Below, in pieces: positions 15,678-24,715 of a stretch of DNA of 38,134 bases. Source of the DNA: Candidatus Aminicenantota bacterium. Lineage in GTDB: Bacteria; Acidobacteriota; Aminicenantia; Aminicenantales; Saccharicenantaceae. The translations under genes and the position numbers were made by a program. The notes beneath the pieces were generated by a model. That model saw only the letters and a program-made list of their open reading frames with translations, did no database searches and was not told the DNA's origin. How positions within the stretch are numbered: position 1 is the stretch's first letter; the number at the start of each line of letters is the position of its first letter. Location of the stretch: contig JAPKZD010000015.1 in assembly GCA_026393975.1 (NCBI GenBank), forward strand, positions 62,640-100,773. Direction: 5' to 3'.

Positions 15678-18131
15678 ATGCAGGATTCCAACGAGCACAT
15701 CGAGGTCCTGAGGAACATCCCCCTCATCCCATTGAGGGACCTCGTCGTCTTCCCCGCGACCCTCGTCCCGTTCATCGTCGGGCGCTCGTCCAGTATCCAG
15801 GCGCTGGAGAAGGCCGCCGAGAAGGACAAGATGATCTTCCTGGCCGCCCAGATGGATGCTTCGGTCGACAATCCGACGCCTAAGGACATCTACTCGGTCG
15901 GCGTCACGGCCAAGATCATACGGACCGTCAAGAGCGACGAACGCAACATGAAGGTCATCGTCGAGGGGAAAAGCCGGGCCCGGATCGTCGAGTACCTCAG
16001 CACCTTCCCTTACTACCAGATCCTGGCCAAGGTCGTCAAAGAGGTCGAGGACAACGTCCCCGAATCCCGGGAGCTGCTGAAACGGGTCCTGGCCCTGTTC
16101 GAGGATTACCTCAAGCTCAACCAGAACACCAACTTGGATTCGATCATCCCCGCCCTGAGGGAGAACACCCCGGAGCGGATCACCGACATCATCGCCTCTC
16201 ACGTCTACATGCCTCTCGAGGAGAAACAGAACCTGCTCGAGACGGTCAACAGCTTCGAAAGGCTGAGGCGGCTCAACTACGTCCTGGAGAACGAGATTCT
16301 GAAGATCCACGCCTCCTTCCAAAAGGACCCCCAGCGGGCCGCCCGGCGCCGAACGGGCTTCAAGGACCAGCAGCCCGGTCAGAAGGGCGGATTCCCGCCC
16401 GGGTCGCCGAATTTGCGCAAGGAAGACCAACCCAACGAGATCGAGGAGCTGCGCCAGAAGGTGGCCAAGGCCAAGATGCCCCCGGACGCCGAGGAAAAAG
16501 CCTACAAGGAGATCGAGCGCCTGGAATCCATGCCGCCGATGTCGGCCGAGGCCACGGTCAGCCGGAACTACCTGGATTGGCTCCTCTCCCTGCCCTGGAA
16601 CAAGAAATCGAGAGAAAAACGGGAGCTCAAGGAAGCCGAGCGGATCCTCAACGAGGACCACCACGGTCTGGAGAAGGTCAAGGAGCGTATCACCGAGTAC
16701 CTGTCCATCCGCCAGTTGGTGAAGAACCCGAGGGGGATCATCTTAGGGCTCGTCGGGCCGCCCGGCGTCGGCAAGAGCTCGCTCGGAAAGTCCATCGCCC
16801 GGGCCATGGGCCGGAAATTCGTCCGCCTGTCCCTGGGCGGCGTCCGCGACGAAGCGGAGATCCGGGGACACCGGCGGACCTACATCGGCGCTTACCCCGG
16901 GCGCATCATCCAGATGATCAAGCGCAGCGGGACGAAGAACCCCGTTTTCCTCTTGGACGAGGTCGACAAGATGAGCATGGATTTCCGGGGCGATCCGGCC
17001 TCGGCCCTGATGGAGGTCCTCGACCCGGAGCAGAACAGCACCTTCCTCGACCATTACATCGACACCGATTTCGACCTGTCCCATGTCATGTTCATCGTCA
17101 CGGCCAACATGGTCGATCCCATCCCCAAGCCCCTGATCGACCGGATGGAGATCATCCGCATCCCGGGCTACATGGAGGACGAGAAGGTCGAGATAGCCAA
17201 GCGCTTCCTCCTGCCCAAACAGATGTCCGCCCACGGGCTGACCGAGGAGAACATCAAGATCACCGACCAGGCCCTGTTCAAGCTCATCCGCGGCTACACC
17301 CGCGAGGCCGGCGTCCGGAACCTCGAACGGGAGCTCACCACGATCTGCCGCAAGATCGTCAAGCGTGTCGTCGAGCAGGGCAAGGACCACAAGGAGAAGA
17401 TCACGCCCAAGAACCTCGAGGGGTACCTGGGCGTTCCCAAGTTCCGCCGGTCCGAGTTCGACAAGAACGACGAGGTCGGGGTCGGCACGGGCATGGCCTG
17501 GACGGAATTCGGCGGGGAACTCCTGAGGTTCGAGGCGACGAAGATCCACGGCAAGGGAAATTTCACCCTGACCGGCCAGCTCGGCGAGATCATGCAGGAG
17601 TCTGCCCAGACGGCTTTCTCCTTCGTCCGGGGGAAGATCTACGAGCTCGACATCGCCCGGGACCTCCACCGGAATTCCGACATCCACATCCACGTGCCCG
17701 AGGGTGCGACGCCCAAGGAAGGCCCCTCGGCGGGGATCACCATCGCCACCGCCATCATCTCCCTCCTGACCGACATCCCGGTGAGCAAGAAAGTGGCCAT
17801 GAGCGGCGAGATCACGCTGAAGGGCAAGGTTCTGCCCGTAGGCGGGATCAAGGAAAAGCTCCTGGCGGCCTACCGGGAAGGCATCCGCGAGGCCATTCTT
17901 CCCCTCGACAACCGGCCCGACCTGAAGGACCTCCCCAAGGCCATCAAGACGGGGATGACCATCCATCTCGTCGAGACGATGGACGACGTCCTGAAGGTCG
18001 CCTTGACCCGCGAACTGCCGAAGAAACCCGCCGAGGCCCGGGACAAGAAGGCGGCGCCCGCCGCCGAGGCGGAGCGGCTGGCCCGCAAGGCGGAGGACGA
18101 AGCGGCCAAGGAGCCGCCCCTGACCAACTGA
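15678..18131 (+). CDS. lon: Lon ATP-dependent protease
   Basis: 817 aa LonA. It has the N-terminal substrate-binding domain ([13 protein letters not shown]), AAA+ module with Walker [10 protein letters not shown] (K366), Walker [10 protein letters not shown], and a C-terminal Ser-Lys protease domain. The nucleophile is Ser684 in KEGPSAGIT and the general base Lys727 in [10 protein letters not shown]. It degrades misfolded and regulatory proteins in the cytoplasm. A Pro/Gln/Gly-rich insertion (about residues 215-250) lies between the N-domain and the coiled coil. An Ala/Lys/Glu-rich tail (about 780-817) follows the protease domain; both look like low-complexity linkers. GGAG lies 8 bp before the ATG. 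It has its own promoter within tig. Confidence 0.97.
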   Translation: MQDSNEHIEVLRNIPLIPLRDLVVFPATLVPFIVGRSSSIQALEKAAEKDKMIFLAAQMDASVDNPTPKDIYSVGVTAKIIRTVKSDERNMKVIVEGKSRARIVEYLSTFPYYQILAKVVKEVEDNVPESRELLKRVLALFEDYLKLNQNTNLDSIIPALRENTPERITDIIASHVYMPLEEKQNLLETVNSFERLRRLNYVLENEILKIHASFQKDPQRAARRRTGFKDQQPGQKGGFPPGSPNLRKEDQPNEIEELRQKVAKAKMPPDAEEKAYKEIERLESMPPMSAEATVSRNYLDWLLSLPWNKKSREKRELKEAERILNEDHHGLEKVKERITEYLSIRQLVKNPRGIILGLVGPPGVGKSSLGKSIARAMGRKFVRLSLGGVRDEAEIRGHRRTYIGAYPGRIIQMIKRSGTKNPVFLLDEVDKMSMDFRGDPASALMEVLDPEQNSTFLDHYIDTDFDLSHVMFIVTANMVDPIPKPLIDRMEIIRIPGYMEDEKVEIAKRFLLPKQMSAHGLTEENIKITDQALFKLIRGYTREAGVRNLERELTTICRKIVKRVVEQGKDHKEKITPKNLEGYLGVPKFRRSEFDKNDEVGVGTGMAWTEFGGELLRFEATKIHGKGNFTLTGQLGEIMQESAQTAFSFVRGKIYELDIARDLHRNSDIHIHVPEGATPKEGPSAGITIATAIISLLTDIPVSKKVAMSGEITLKGKVLPVGGIKEKLLAAYREGIREAILPLDNRPDLKDLPKAIKTGMTIHLVETMDDVLKVALTRELPKKPAEARDKKAAPAAEAERLARKAEDEAAKEPPLTN

Positions 18132-18187
18132 AGCCGTTTTGACCGATTAACCTATATCGACAATCCATCTTGGGAGAAAAGCCACAC

Positions 18188-19504
18188 ATGGTGACTAAAA
18201 AGAACGATATCGAAACGAACCCTAACAAGGAGTACAACCTTGTCGACCTCGAGGAGAAGGACGTTGCGGCCCTGAAGAAGGTCGCTTCGGGCATGGGCAT
18301 GGAGGATCAGGAGGTCGAAGATACCAGCAAGCACCACCTGATCTTCAAGATCCTGGAGGCTCAGGCCAAGAAACAGGGACTGCTGTTCTCGGAAGGCGTC
18401 CTCGAATGCCTGGAGGACGGCTTTGGCTTCCTGCGGGCCCCCGAATTCAGCTACCTGCCCAGCCAGGACGACATCTACGTCTCGCCGTCGCAGATCCGGA
18501 AGTTCCAGCTCCGAACCGGCGATACGATCTCGGGCGTCGTCCGGGCCCCCAAAAACGGCGAGAAGTACTTCGCCCTGATCAGGATCGAAGCCGTCAACTT
18601 CATGCACCCCGACGTCATCATCGAGGAGCGGCGGAACGTCCACTTCGAGAGCCTGACGCCGCTCTATCCCTTCGAAATGATCAAGCTCCAGGACGGCAAC
18701 CCGAAGAACATGAACGCCCGGGTCATGGAGCTTCTGACCCCCATCGGCAAGGGCCAGCGCGGCCTGATCGTCTCGCCGCCGCGGGCCGGCAAAACGACCA
18801 TCCTCAAGACGATCGCTAAGTCCATCGAGAAGAACCACCCGGAGATCTTCCTCATCGTCCTGCTCATCGCCGAGCGGCCCGAGGAAGTCACGGATTTCAA
18901 ACGTAGCGTCAACGCCGAGGTCGTCGCCTCGACCTTCGACGAGCCACCGACGCGCAACGCCCAGGTCGCCAACATCGTCCTGGAGAAGGCTAAGCGCCTC
19001 GTCGAGATCAAGCGGGACGTCGTCATCCTCCTCGACTCGATCACCCGCCTGGCCCGGGCCCACAACGCCATCGTCCCGCCCTCGGGCAAGGTCCTCTCGG
19101 GCGGCATCGACGCCAACGCCCTGCACAAGCCCAAGAAGTTCTTCGGGTCGGCCCGCAAGATCGAGGAGGGCGGCAGTTTGACCATCCTGGCTACGGCCCT
19201 GGTCGACACGGGCAGCCGGATGGACGAGGTCATCTTCGAGGAGTTCAAGGGCACAGGCAACATGGAGATCAACCTCGACCGTCGGCTCGTCGACAAGAGG
19301 ATATTTCCGGCCATCGACATCAGCCGCTCCGGAACACGGAAGGAGGAGCTGCTCATCGAGGAACTCGACCTCAACCGGATCTGGATCCTGCGCAAGGTCC
19401 TCAGCCAGATGAACGAGGTCGAGGCCGTTGAGCTCCTCATCGACAAGCTCAGCAAGACCAAGGTCAACCAGGACTTCCTCAACGCCATGAGCAAGGGCAT
19501 GTGA
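18188..19504 (+). CDS. rho: Transcription termination factor Rho
   Basis: 438 aa RNA-dependent helicase that terminates transcription. The Rho N-terminal helical region is followed by the cold-shock RNA-binding domain ([25 protein letters not shown]). The ATPase core has P-loop PPRAGKTT (K202), [28 protein letters not shown] and the Q/R-loop region [25 protein letters not shown]. The C-terminal subunit-interface helices are complete. The ATG at 18188 was chosen because GGGAG lies 11 bp upstream; a TTG at 18170 in the same frame would place that site inside the gene. No long N-terminal insertion is present, unlike in Actinobacteria or Bacteroidota. Confidence 0.96.
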   Translation: MVTKKNDIETNPNKEYNLVDLEEKDVAALKKVASGMGMEDQEVEDTSKHHLIFKILEAQAKKQGLLFSEGVLECLEDGFGFLRAPEFSYLPSQDDIYVSPSQIRKFQLRTGDTISGVVRAPKNGEKYFALIRIEAVNFMHPDVIIEERRNVHFESLTPLYPFEMIKLQDGNPKNMNARVMELLTPIGKGQRGLIVSPPRAGKTTILKTIAKSIEKNHPEIFLIVLLIAERPEEVTDFKRSVNAEVVASTFDEPPTRNAQVANIVLEKAKRLVEIKRDVVILLDSITRLARAHNAIVPPSGKVLSGGIDANALHKPKKFFGSARKIEEGGSLTILATALVDTGSRMDEVIFEEFKGTGNMEINLDRRLVDKRIFPAIDISRSGTRKEELLIEELDLNRIWILRKVLSQMNEVEAVELLIDKLSKTKVNQDFLNAMSKGM

Positions 19505-19516
19505 GGCGTGCGCACC

Positions 19517-20212
19517 ATGCGAACTCTAGGCCTTATCGGAGGCATGACCTGGCATTCGACCGTCGACTACTATCGGCTCATCAACGCGGGCGTCCAGGAG
19601 AGGCTGGGGGGCTCCCACTCGGCCGATTTGCTTCTCCTGTCGATCGACTTCAAGCCGGTCGAAGACATGCAGGGGAGGGGTGACTGGGCCGGGATGGGGA
19701 AGCTCATGGGTGAGTGGGCCCGCCGTCTGGAGGCCGCCGGGGCGGAAGGCTTGGTCATTTGTACGAACACCATGCATCGGCTGGCCGACGATGTCCTCGC
19801 GGCCGTCCGTATCCCCCTCATCCACATCGCCGACGCGACCGCCGGCGCGGTCACGAAAAAAGGGCTGGCGACGGTCGGCCTGCTGGGCACCCGATACACT
19901 ATGGAACTGGACTTTTACCGCGGCCGGCTCGAAAAAGCGCACGGCTTGAAAGTCCTCATTCCCGAAGAGCCCGGCCGGACCGCGATCAACGACATTATCT
20001 ACCGGGAGCTTTCGCACGGGATTATCCGCGAGGAATCGCGGCAGGTCTATGCCGCGGTCATCCGGGAACTCGAGCGCCGAGGGGCGCAGGGCGTCATCCT
20101 TGGCTGCACCGAGATTCCGTTGTTGATCAAGGCCGCGGACAGCCCCATCCCGGTTTTCGATACGACCGCACTGCACGCCGCTGCGGCCGTCGAATTCGCC
20201 CTGGCAGGCTGA
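19517..20212 (+). CDS. Aspartate/glutamate racemase family protein
   Basis: 231 aa PLP-independent racemase of the Asp/Glu/hydantoin superfamily, YgeA-like. The N-terminus [20 protein letters not shown] is characteristic. The two catalytic cysteines are both present: Cys82 in VICTNTMHR and Cys197 in [11 protein letters not shown]. It would interconvert L- and D-Asp or Glu (or a related amino acid); substrate cannot be fixed from sequence. I chose the ATG at 19517; an in-frame GTG at 19508 would add three residues and is possible. It begins 12 bp after rho, so read-through transcription is likely. The stop is followed by the 12-bp palindrome CCGGGCGCCCGG (20215-20226). Confidence 0.88.
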   Translation: MRTLGLIGGMTWHSTVDYYRLINAGVQERLGGSHSADLLLLSIDFKPVEDMQGRGDWAGMGKLMGEWARRLEAAGAEGLVICTNTMHRLADDVLAAVRIPLIHIADATAGAVTKKGLATVGLLGTRYTMELDFYRGRLEKAHGLKVLIPEEPGRTAINDIIYRELSHGIIREESRQVYAAVIRELERRGAQGVILGCTEIPLLIKAADSPIPVFDTTALHAAAAVEFALAG

Positions 20213-20951
20213 CCCCGGGCGCCCGGTCCTGCCGGACGACCCCGTTCCCGAAAAATCCTCACAGGACGTGGCCAAAAGGCAGTTTAGGTACGTACTTTAT
20301 GAAATTTCTGCAAGACGTTAAATTATTGTAGTATCGGTTGTAATTACTCCGCGACATTCCGTATATCAAATCCTAAATTATTTAGTGTCATGTAGATACA
20401 AGACTAGTCTATCGTATCACAATGAATATAAATAAGATACAGGCGTAAAGTGCCTAAAAGCCCCGGCCGGTCCCTCGCCGGGAAAAATAATAGTTAAGCG
20501 ATCCGGCGGCGGGGGACAAGCCTGTAAAAATGAGAAATGAAGGAATCTCGCTGACAGCGGCAGTCGAAGATCAGAAAATGCGGCCATACGGGATCACACT
20601 ACGGAAGGACGCCTGAATTGGCGGGACTGCGCCGAAGGGCGTCTAGCCGCCGCTAAGCGCCCAGAAGCCTACATTTTTTAGCGGCCCGGGGAAGGCCTTC
20701 GGCCAAGAAAGCAGCGTATAATTTGTCAAATATTCGCGATAGCCTGACGGGCCAATCTTCGGGAAACAGAGAGAGCCGGATATTTCCACAAATGCCCAAG
20801 TGCTGGGCGATAGCCTTATCCACAGGATGTGGAGAAATGAATCTTATTGAAAAGAAAAGAGATGGGGCGGACACCCAGACTGAGTCGCATAAGAGTTATT
20901 ATGTCAACTAATGCTGCAGGCCAAAAAAGGCTTCAAAGGCGAGCGTATTAT
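20213..20951. other. Non-coding, AT-richer region beside parBA: candidate oriC
   Basis: About 740 bp without a credible gene. The part from 20281 to 20460 is strikingly AT-rich against the GC-rich surroundings. Near the parB side lie a perfect DnaA box TTATCCACA (20816-20824), an inverted TGTGGAGAA one mismatch away from consensus (20828-20836), and ATTTCCACA two mismatches away (20782-20790). Other structure includes AGACTAGTCT (20401-20410) nested between GATAC and GTATC, a CCCGGC/GCCGGG stem (20462-20482), and GCCGCTAA/TTAGCGGC (20649-20685). ParAB genes commonly lie near bacterial origins. Against the idea, dnaA and dnaN are absent and only one box is perfect. Confidence 0.45.
20816..20836. 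promoter_or_regulatory. Inverted pair of DnaA boxes
   Basis: TTATCCACA and TGTGGAGAA are separated by 3 bp, so the half TCCACA-GGA-TGTGGA is a perfect inverted repeat. The first is the consensus DnaA box; the second has one mismatch. Confidence 0.55.
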
Positions 20952-21809
20952 TTACCCTTTAAGGTCCGGCGCCTGGTCCTTTTTCCTGATTTGGTCGATG
21001 ATTTCCTCAAGGATGGCAATGATTTCCTGTTTCGAAACCGTCTGTTTCTTGAACTCGAGCCTCAGCCGGAACTTGTCGTTGTCGTCGGGGACGAAATTAT
21101 AGACGTAATATTTGGTTTTTTTGGTCTTCCCCTTGAGATACTTGGCCAAATCGCGTGTATCCTCGCGGGTCAGGCGCCGATCGACGATCTCCCGGGCCAG
21201 CTTGAGCATGTCCTCTTCCGATTTCTGCTTGGCGATCTCGATGATGGTCGACCGGCTGAAGACGCCGGTCTCCCGGATGATGTCCCGGACATTTTTAGGG
21301 ATTTTTGCTATGCACAGAATCTCGGTTATCGTCGACCGGGCTTTGCCGATCTTTTCCGAGATCTGCTGATGGTGGTACTGATGGATGTCAACCAAGGCCT
21401 GAAGCCCGTCGGCCTCCTCAAAAATGTCGAGGTCTTTGCGCTGGAGGTTCTCGATCAGGGCGATCTCCATGGCCTCGTTGTCTTCGACGTCCATTTCGAT
21501 ACAAGGCAATTCCTTGAGACCGATGTTTTTGGAGGCAATGAAACGCCTTTCGCCGGCGATGATCTCGAACCGGCTGCCCTTGGCCCGGACAAGGATAGGC
21601 TCCAGGATTCCCTTGCTCTTGATCGAGTCCTGGAGCTCTCCGATATTGCCGAGTTCGCAGCGGGCTTGATGGGGATTCGGATCGATTTTCTCGCTAGAGA
21701 TCATGCGGATCCTCGGCCCGAGAGATCTCGCGGAGATCAGGTCGACGAAATGCCCATCGTGTTTCATTCCAACCGTTTCAGGCAGGCCGGATCTTTTAGT
21801 TTTTAGCAC
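20952..21809 (-). CDS. parB: ParB/Spo0J chromosome-partitioning protein
   Basis: 285 aa. ParB is a CTP-dependent DNA clamp that loads at parS and works with ParA. It shows the ParB/sulfiredoxin-fold domain (NPHQAR at 45-50, GERRF at 86-90, ENLQRKDLD at 120-128) and an HTH (about 145-170, QQISEKIGKARSTITEIL). The C-terminus is lysine-rich and distinct from many Spo0J proteins. The start is a GTG at 21809, preceded on the minus strand by GAGGAG with about 10 bp spacing. It overlaps the end of parA by 14 bp, so the two are translationally coupled. No canonical parS (TGTTTCACGTGAAACA) is found in the window. Confidence 0.92.
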   Translation of the reverse strand: MLKTKRSGLPETVGMKHDGHFVDLISARSLGPRIRMISSEKIDPNPHQARCELGNIGELQDSIKSKGILEPILVRAKGSRFEIIAGERRFIASKNIGLKELPCIEMDVEDNEAMEIALIENLQRKDLDIFEEADGLQALVDIHQYHHQQISEKIGKARSTITEILCIAKIPKNVRDIIRETGVFSRSTIIEIAKQKSEEDMLKLAREIVDRRLTREDTRDLAKYLKGKTKKTKYYVYNFVPDDNDKFRLRLEFKKQTVSKQEIIAILEEIIDQIRKKDQAPDLKG

Positions 21810-22560
21810 GATGCATTATCTCCTCGGCGACTTTCTGATATTGCTCCGCCCCGATGGAATTGGGCGCATAGGTGAATATCGATTCTTTGTAGGCCGGACT
21901 TTCTTCGAGTTTGACGCTCTTCGAAATGAAGGTCTTGAAAACCTTGGCGCCAAAGACTTTCCTGATCCTCTCGACGACGTCCCGGGCCAGGTTCGTCCGC
22001 TTGTCGAAAAGGGTGATCAACACGCCCAGGACCTTGAGGTTGGGGTTGGCGATCCTCTTGACTTTCTCGATCGTCTCGAGCAGGTCGTCCGTCCCCTCCA
22101 GACAAAGATAAGAGGACTGGATGGGTATGAGAATGTAGTTCGCCGCGACCAGGGCGTTCAAAGTGATCAGGCCTAGCGTGGGAGGGGTGTCGATGAAGAT
22201 GTACTGGTACTTGCCCCGGAGCTGTTCGAGTGCGTCCTTGAGGCGGAAATGGCCGTCGAATTCACCGGCCAGCGACGGCTCGAGCTTGGCCATGGAGATC
22301 TTGGTGATGGCCATATCCAGGCCGGGGATGTTCGATCGGACGATGATGTCCTCGAGTCTTTCGGTTTTGGTCATCAGGACGTCGTAAAGAGATTTTTCAT
22401 ATTTTTCGGGGTTAGTGACCGTCGAGATGGTGCTGTGGGCCTGCGGGTCCATGTCCAGCAGAAGCACTTTTTTCCCCATCAAGGCGATGGCTGATGCGAC
22501 ATTGACCGATGTGGTCGTCTTTCCGACCCCGCCCTTCTGATTCGTTATCGCTATGATCAA
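21796..22560 (-). CDS. parA: ParA/Soj chromosome-partitioning ATPase
   Basis: 254 aa deviant-Walker ATPase that positions ParB-bound origins on the nucleoid. The N-terminus IIAITNQKGGVGKTTTSVNV carries the deviant Walker A (signature Lys9 and Lys14), followed by LLLDMDPQAHST and IFIDTPPTLGLIT. I chose the TTG at 22560, because it places the P-loop at the usual distance from the N-terminus, gives the typical Soj length, and is preceded by GGAGGGAGAG. The frame is open for 24 more codons upstream, but those residues look unlike ParA. A promoter with TATAAA lies at 22604-22632. Confidence 0.93.
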   Translation of the reverse strand: MIIAITNQKGGVGKTTTSVNVASAIALMGKKVLLLDMDPQAHSTISTVTNPEKYEKSLYDVLMTKTERLEDIIVRSNIPGLDMAITKISMAKLEPSLAGEFDGHFRLKDALEQLRGKYQYIFIDTPPTLGLITLNALVAANYILIPIQSSYLCLEGTDDLLETIEKVKRIANPNLKVLGVLITLFDKRTNLARDVVERIRKVFGAKVFKTFISKSVKLEESPAYKESIFTYAPNSIGAEQYQKVAEEIMHRAKN

Positions 22561-22603
22561 GAGGCTTCTCTCCCTCCAAGGACAAATGCCCGAATAAGAA
22601 TAT

Positions 22604-22632
22604 TTTATAGTCCTCAGGATGACAAAAAGCAA
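22604..22632 (-). promoter_or_regulatory. Putative promoter for parA-parB
   Basis: Minus strand: TTGCTT (22632-22627), 17-bp spacer, TATAAA (22609-22604), about 44 bp before the chosen TTG start of parA. Confidence 0.45.
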
Positions 22633-22760
22633 TAGGAGCAGAACATATTTTTAACGAATACATGAAATAATTATTTTTGGACGAGAATGAAGTCTCGATT
22701 ACATCGACCTCCCCTTCTAAAGAATCGCCGCAGGACCCATTTCATAGGCGGAAACAGGCG

Positions 22761-22778
22761 ATGTCGGCACGCCGACAT
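22761..22778. repeat. Perfect hairpin ATGTCGGC-AC-GCCGACAT
   Basis: An 8-bp perfect stem with a 2-nt loop lies in the non-coding DNA between the divergent parA and permease genes. No U-tract follows on either strand. Operator or structural role unknown. Confidence 0.4.
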
Positions 22779-22876
22779 TCTGCTTAACTCATTGAATATT
22801 AGGAAGATAGCCCGTAATATTTTTGAGAGTTTATAAAACAGTTCGTCAAGGGACGAGCCTTTGCGGCGGAAGTGGA

Positions 22877-22995
22877 CCCCCGGGCAAGCCCGGGGGCCGG
22901 GCTTCCCAGTCCCGGACCTGCCGGCTTCGCCACCGGCTTTGCAGTGCCGGTGCTGGCAACCGGCAGCACTGCCACCGGCTTGGCAGTGCCGGTGC
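22877..22995. repeat. Structured intergenic repeat, locus B
   Basis: B1 is a hairpin of a 9-bp stem and 2-nt loop, CCCCCGGGC-AA-GCCCGGGGG (22877-22896). It is followed by GGGCTTCCCA (22899-22908), a 37-bp core (22930-22966), and a second partial core of 24 bp (22972-22995) differing by one base. The core matches locus A (12014-12050) on the opposite strand at 36 of 37 positions. The order hairpin, GGGCTTCCCA, core is the same in both loci when A is read on the minus strand. This part of the window also reads as a spurious protein of repeated GTAKPVA units, which is only the repeat in translation. Confidence 0.75.
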
Positions 22996-23067
22996 CCCCG
23001 CCGCTGAAGAGGTGAGTGATATTCAAACGGGACTGAACGCCAAAATAAGAATATCGATGGGTATATA

Positions 23068-23113
23068 TAGGTTCATTAAAAAGTTAACAATAGGTTCATT
23101 AAAAAGTTAACAA
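23068..23113 (+). repeat. Perfect 23-bp tandem repeat, two copies
   Basis: TAGGTTCATTAAAAAGTTAA followed by CAA occurs at 23068-23090 and again, identically, at 23091-23113. It ends one base before the -35 element of the permease promoter. A 23-bp period is about two helical turns, as expected for adjacent sites bound on one DNA face. Each copy contains GTTAAC. Confidence 0.8.
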
Positions 23114-23114
23114 A

Positions 23115-23142
23115 TTGTATAAGTATATGATAATAATATAGT
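23115..23142 (+). promoter_or_regulatory. Putative promoter for the methyl-transfer operon
   Basis: TTGTAT (23115-23120), 16-bp spacer, TATAGT (23137-23142), in an AT-rich stretch directly after the tandem repeat. The predicted start is near 23149. Confidence 0.5.
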
Positions 23143-23149
23143 TAAGAGT

Positions 23150-23178
23150 ATGTTTCCTAGTATCTCTTTGGGAAACAT
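23150..23178. promoter_or_regulatory. Operator-like inverted repeat at the permease transcription start
   Basis: ATGTTTCC (23150-23157) and GGAAACAT (23171-23178) are perfect inverted arms around a 13-bp spacer. A further GAAACA lies at 23184-23189. The position at +1 to +30 suits a repressor site. The halves also resemble parS halves (TGTTTC/GAAACA), but the spacing is wrong. Confidence 0.5.
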
Positions 23179-23238
23179 GCGGGGAAACAGGATTGCCTGT
23201 TGGAACCTAACGAGATTTTGCGTACAATGAGGGTCGCG

Positions 23239-24690
23239 ATGACCATGGCCAGTGAAGACGCATCGAAACCCGGGTTTCTCAGGCGACTCGGCCTGCTGGA
23301 CACATCCTTCCTCGTCATCGGCGCCGTGGTCGGCTCGGGTATCTTCATGACGCCCGGTCTCATCGCCGCCGGCCTCCCCTCCCCCGGCCTCCTCCTGACG
23401 GTCTGGCTGGCCGGAGGCCTGGTCACCCTTTGCGGGGCCCTTTCTTTCGCCGAACTCGGGGCCATGTACCCGCAAGCCGGCGGCCAGTATGTCTACATCC
23501 GGGAGGCCTACGGCCCAACTGCGGCTTTTCTGTTCGGCTGGGCTTTTTTCGGTTTCATCATGTGCGGCGGGCTGGCGGCCTTGGCCGTTGCCTTCGCCGA
23601 GTTCCTCGGGTCCTTCGTCCCCGCTCTCTCGACGGGACACTTCCTTTTCCGGGTCGAAGCGGCCGGGCTTTCCTACAGCCTCTCGGCCGGACAGGTCGTC
23701 GCCGCCCTGTCGATCCTGGCCCTGACGTTCGTCAATTCGTTCGGCATCCGTTCCGGTGCCGTCGTCCAGAACCTCCTGACCGTTTTCCGTCTCGGCACCG
23801 TCGCCGCGCTCGTCGGCCTGGGTGTCCTCTTTGGTGTTAAGGCTGGCGGCGTGAATTTTCATCCCCTGTTCCCGCCGGGGCCGGCCTTCCCCGCAATCCT
23901 CAAGCCGCTCGGGCTGGCTTTCGTGGCCGTCTTTTGGACGTACGACGGCTGGTATTCGGTCAACTGCACGGCCGGGGAGATACGGGACCCTGAACGTACC
24001 ATTCCCCGCGGCCTGACCCTGGGCGTCCTGGCCGTCACCGTCGTCTATGTCCTTGTCAACTTCGTCTACCTGCTGGCCCTTCCCCTCGAAAAGATCAGCG
24101 GGGTCGTTCGCGTCGGCGAACTGGCCGCCTCGGCCCTTTTCGGTGGCGGCGGAGCCGCCTTGTTCTCAGCCCTGGTCATGGTCTCGGTCTTCGGCTGTCT
24201 GAACGCCAACATCCTCTTCGGCCCCCGCGTATTCTACGCCATGGCCCGGGACGGGCACTTTTTCCGGGCCATGGGCCGGCTGGGCGCCCGGAGCAGGGTC
24301 CCTACTGGGGCCCTTTGGGGTCAGGCGGCCTGGTCGGCCGTCCTCTGCCTGTCGGGGACCTACGAATCGCTCTACGAGTACATGGTTTTCGCCCTCCTCC
24401 TCTTTTTCGCGGCGACGGGGCTGGCCGTCTTCGTCCTCCGGCAGAAGCACCCGGGGACGCCCCGCCCTTACCGGACCTGGGGATATCCCGCCGTTCCTCT
24501 GGTTTTCATCGTCATGTGCCTAGCGGTATTTTCGAGCATCGTCATCTCCCAGCCGCTCAAGTCCGCGGCCGGGGCCGGGCTTCTCCTGGCGGGCTTCCCC
24601 GTCTACCTGGTCTGGAAGAACCGTAGCGGCCGCAACCCGGCCGGGACGATAAAAAAAGATTCCCCGGAAACCGAATTTCGTTTAAGATGA
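23239..24690 (+). CDS. APC-superfamily amino acid/amine permease
   Basis: 483 aa, about 12 transmembrane helices. The first helix carries the substrate-binding GSGIFMTPG motif of the LAT/APC family, followed by FAELGAMYPQAGGQYVYIREAYG and, in helix 6-7, FWTYDGWYSVNCTAGEIRDPERTIPRG. These place it near LAT-type exchangers and basic or neutral amino acid transporters. The start is uncertain: ATG at 23239 has GAGGG 5 bp upstream; ATGs at 23227 and 23245 and a TTG at 23200 are in frame. It ends 25 bp before the corrinoid-activator gene, so it is probably the first gene of that operon and a candidate importer of the methylated substrate or of methionine/homocysteine. That role is inferred from position. 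Confidence 0.88.
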   Translation: MTMASEDASKPGFLRRLGLLDTSFLVIGAVVGSGIFMTPGLIAAGLPSPGLLLTVWLAGGLVTLCGALSFAELGAMYPQAGGQYVYIREAYGPTAAFLFGWAFFGFIMCGGLAALAVAFAEFLGSFVPALSTGHFLFRVEAAGLSYSLSAGQVVAALSILALTFVNSFGIRSGAVVQNLLTVFRLGTVAALVGLGVLFGVKAGGVNFHPLFPPGPAFPAILKPLGLAFVAVFWTYDGWYSVNCTAGEIRDPERTIPRGLTLGVLAVTVVYVLVNFVYLLALPLEKISGVVRVGELAASALFGGGGAALFSALVMVSVFGCLNANILFGPRVFYAMARDGHFFRAMGRLGARSRVPTGALWGQAAWSAVLCLSGTYESLYEYMVFALLLFFAATGLAVFVLRQKHPGTPRPYRTWGYPAVPLVFIVMCLAVFSSIVISQPLKSAAGAGLLLAGFPVYLVWKNRSGRNPAGTIKKDSPETEFRLR

Positions 24691-24715
24691 AGCCGTTCGA
24701 AAAACCGAGAAGCCG

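Larger units (their letters stand above)
22561..23238. other. Long intergenic region between divergent parA and permease genes
   Basis: No credible gene. From left to right it holds the parA promoter, AT-rich DNA, a CGAGA/TCTCG hairpin near 22682-22697, the 18-bp hairpin at 22761, repeat locus B, the 23-bp tandem repeat, and the promoter and operator-like site of the permease operon. Base composition alternates sharply between AT-rich stretches and the very GC-rich repeat, suggesting that the repeat was inserted. Confidence 0.7.

Noticed and set aside
20462-20482. Intrinsic terminator for parB
   Set aside because: The hairpin is almost 500 bp beyond the parB stop and its U-tract on that strand is only four bases; it is described only as structure in the region.
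20530-20616. 28-codon plus-strand open frame (MRNEGISLTAAVEDQKMR...)
   Set aside because: No ribosome-binding site or promoter, and nothing recognisable in the peptide.
20653-20911. Short open frames on both strands upstream of parB
   Set aside because: They have no family likeness and no ribosome site, and they cover the DnaA-box region; more likely non-coding.
21026-21036. GTTTCGAAAC palindrome inside parB as a parS site
   Set aside because: parS needs TGTTTC-ACGT-GAAACA; the central four bases are missing. No canonical parS was found anywhere in the window.
22561-22632. 24-residue N-terminal extension of ParA
   Set aside because: It would put the P-loop too far from the N-terminus, would overlap the predicted promoter, and has no ribosome site; TTG at 22560 fits better.
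22799-23026. Minus-strand open frame of 75 codons with repeated GTAKPVA units
   Set aside because: It is repeat locus B read in translation; the amino acid repeats mirror the DNA repeat, no ribosome site is present, and composition outside the repeat is not protein-like.
23068-23113. CRISPR-like repeats
   Set aside because: Two directly adjacent copies with no spacers and no cas genes; they are a tandem repeat at a promoter.
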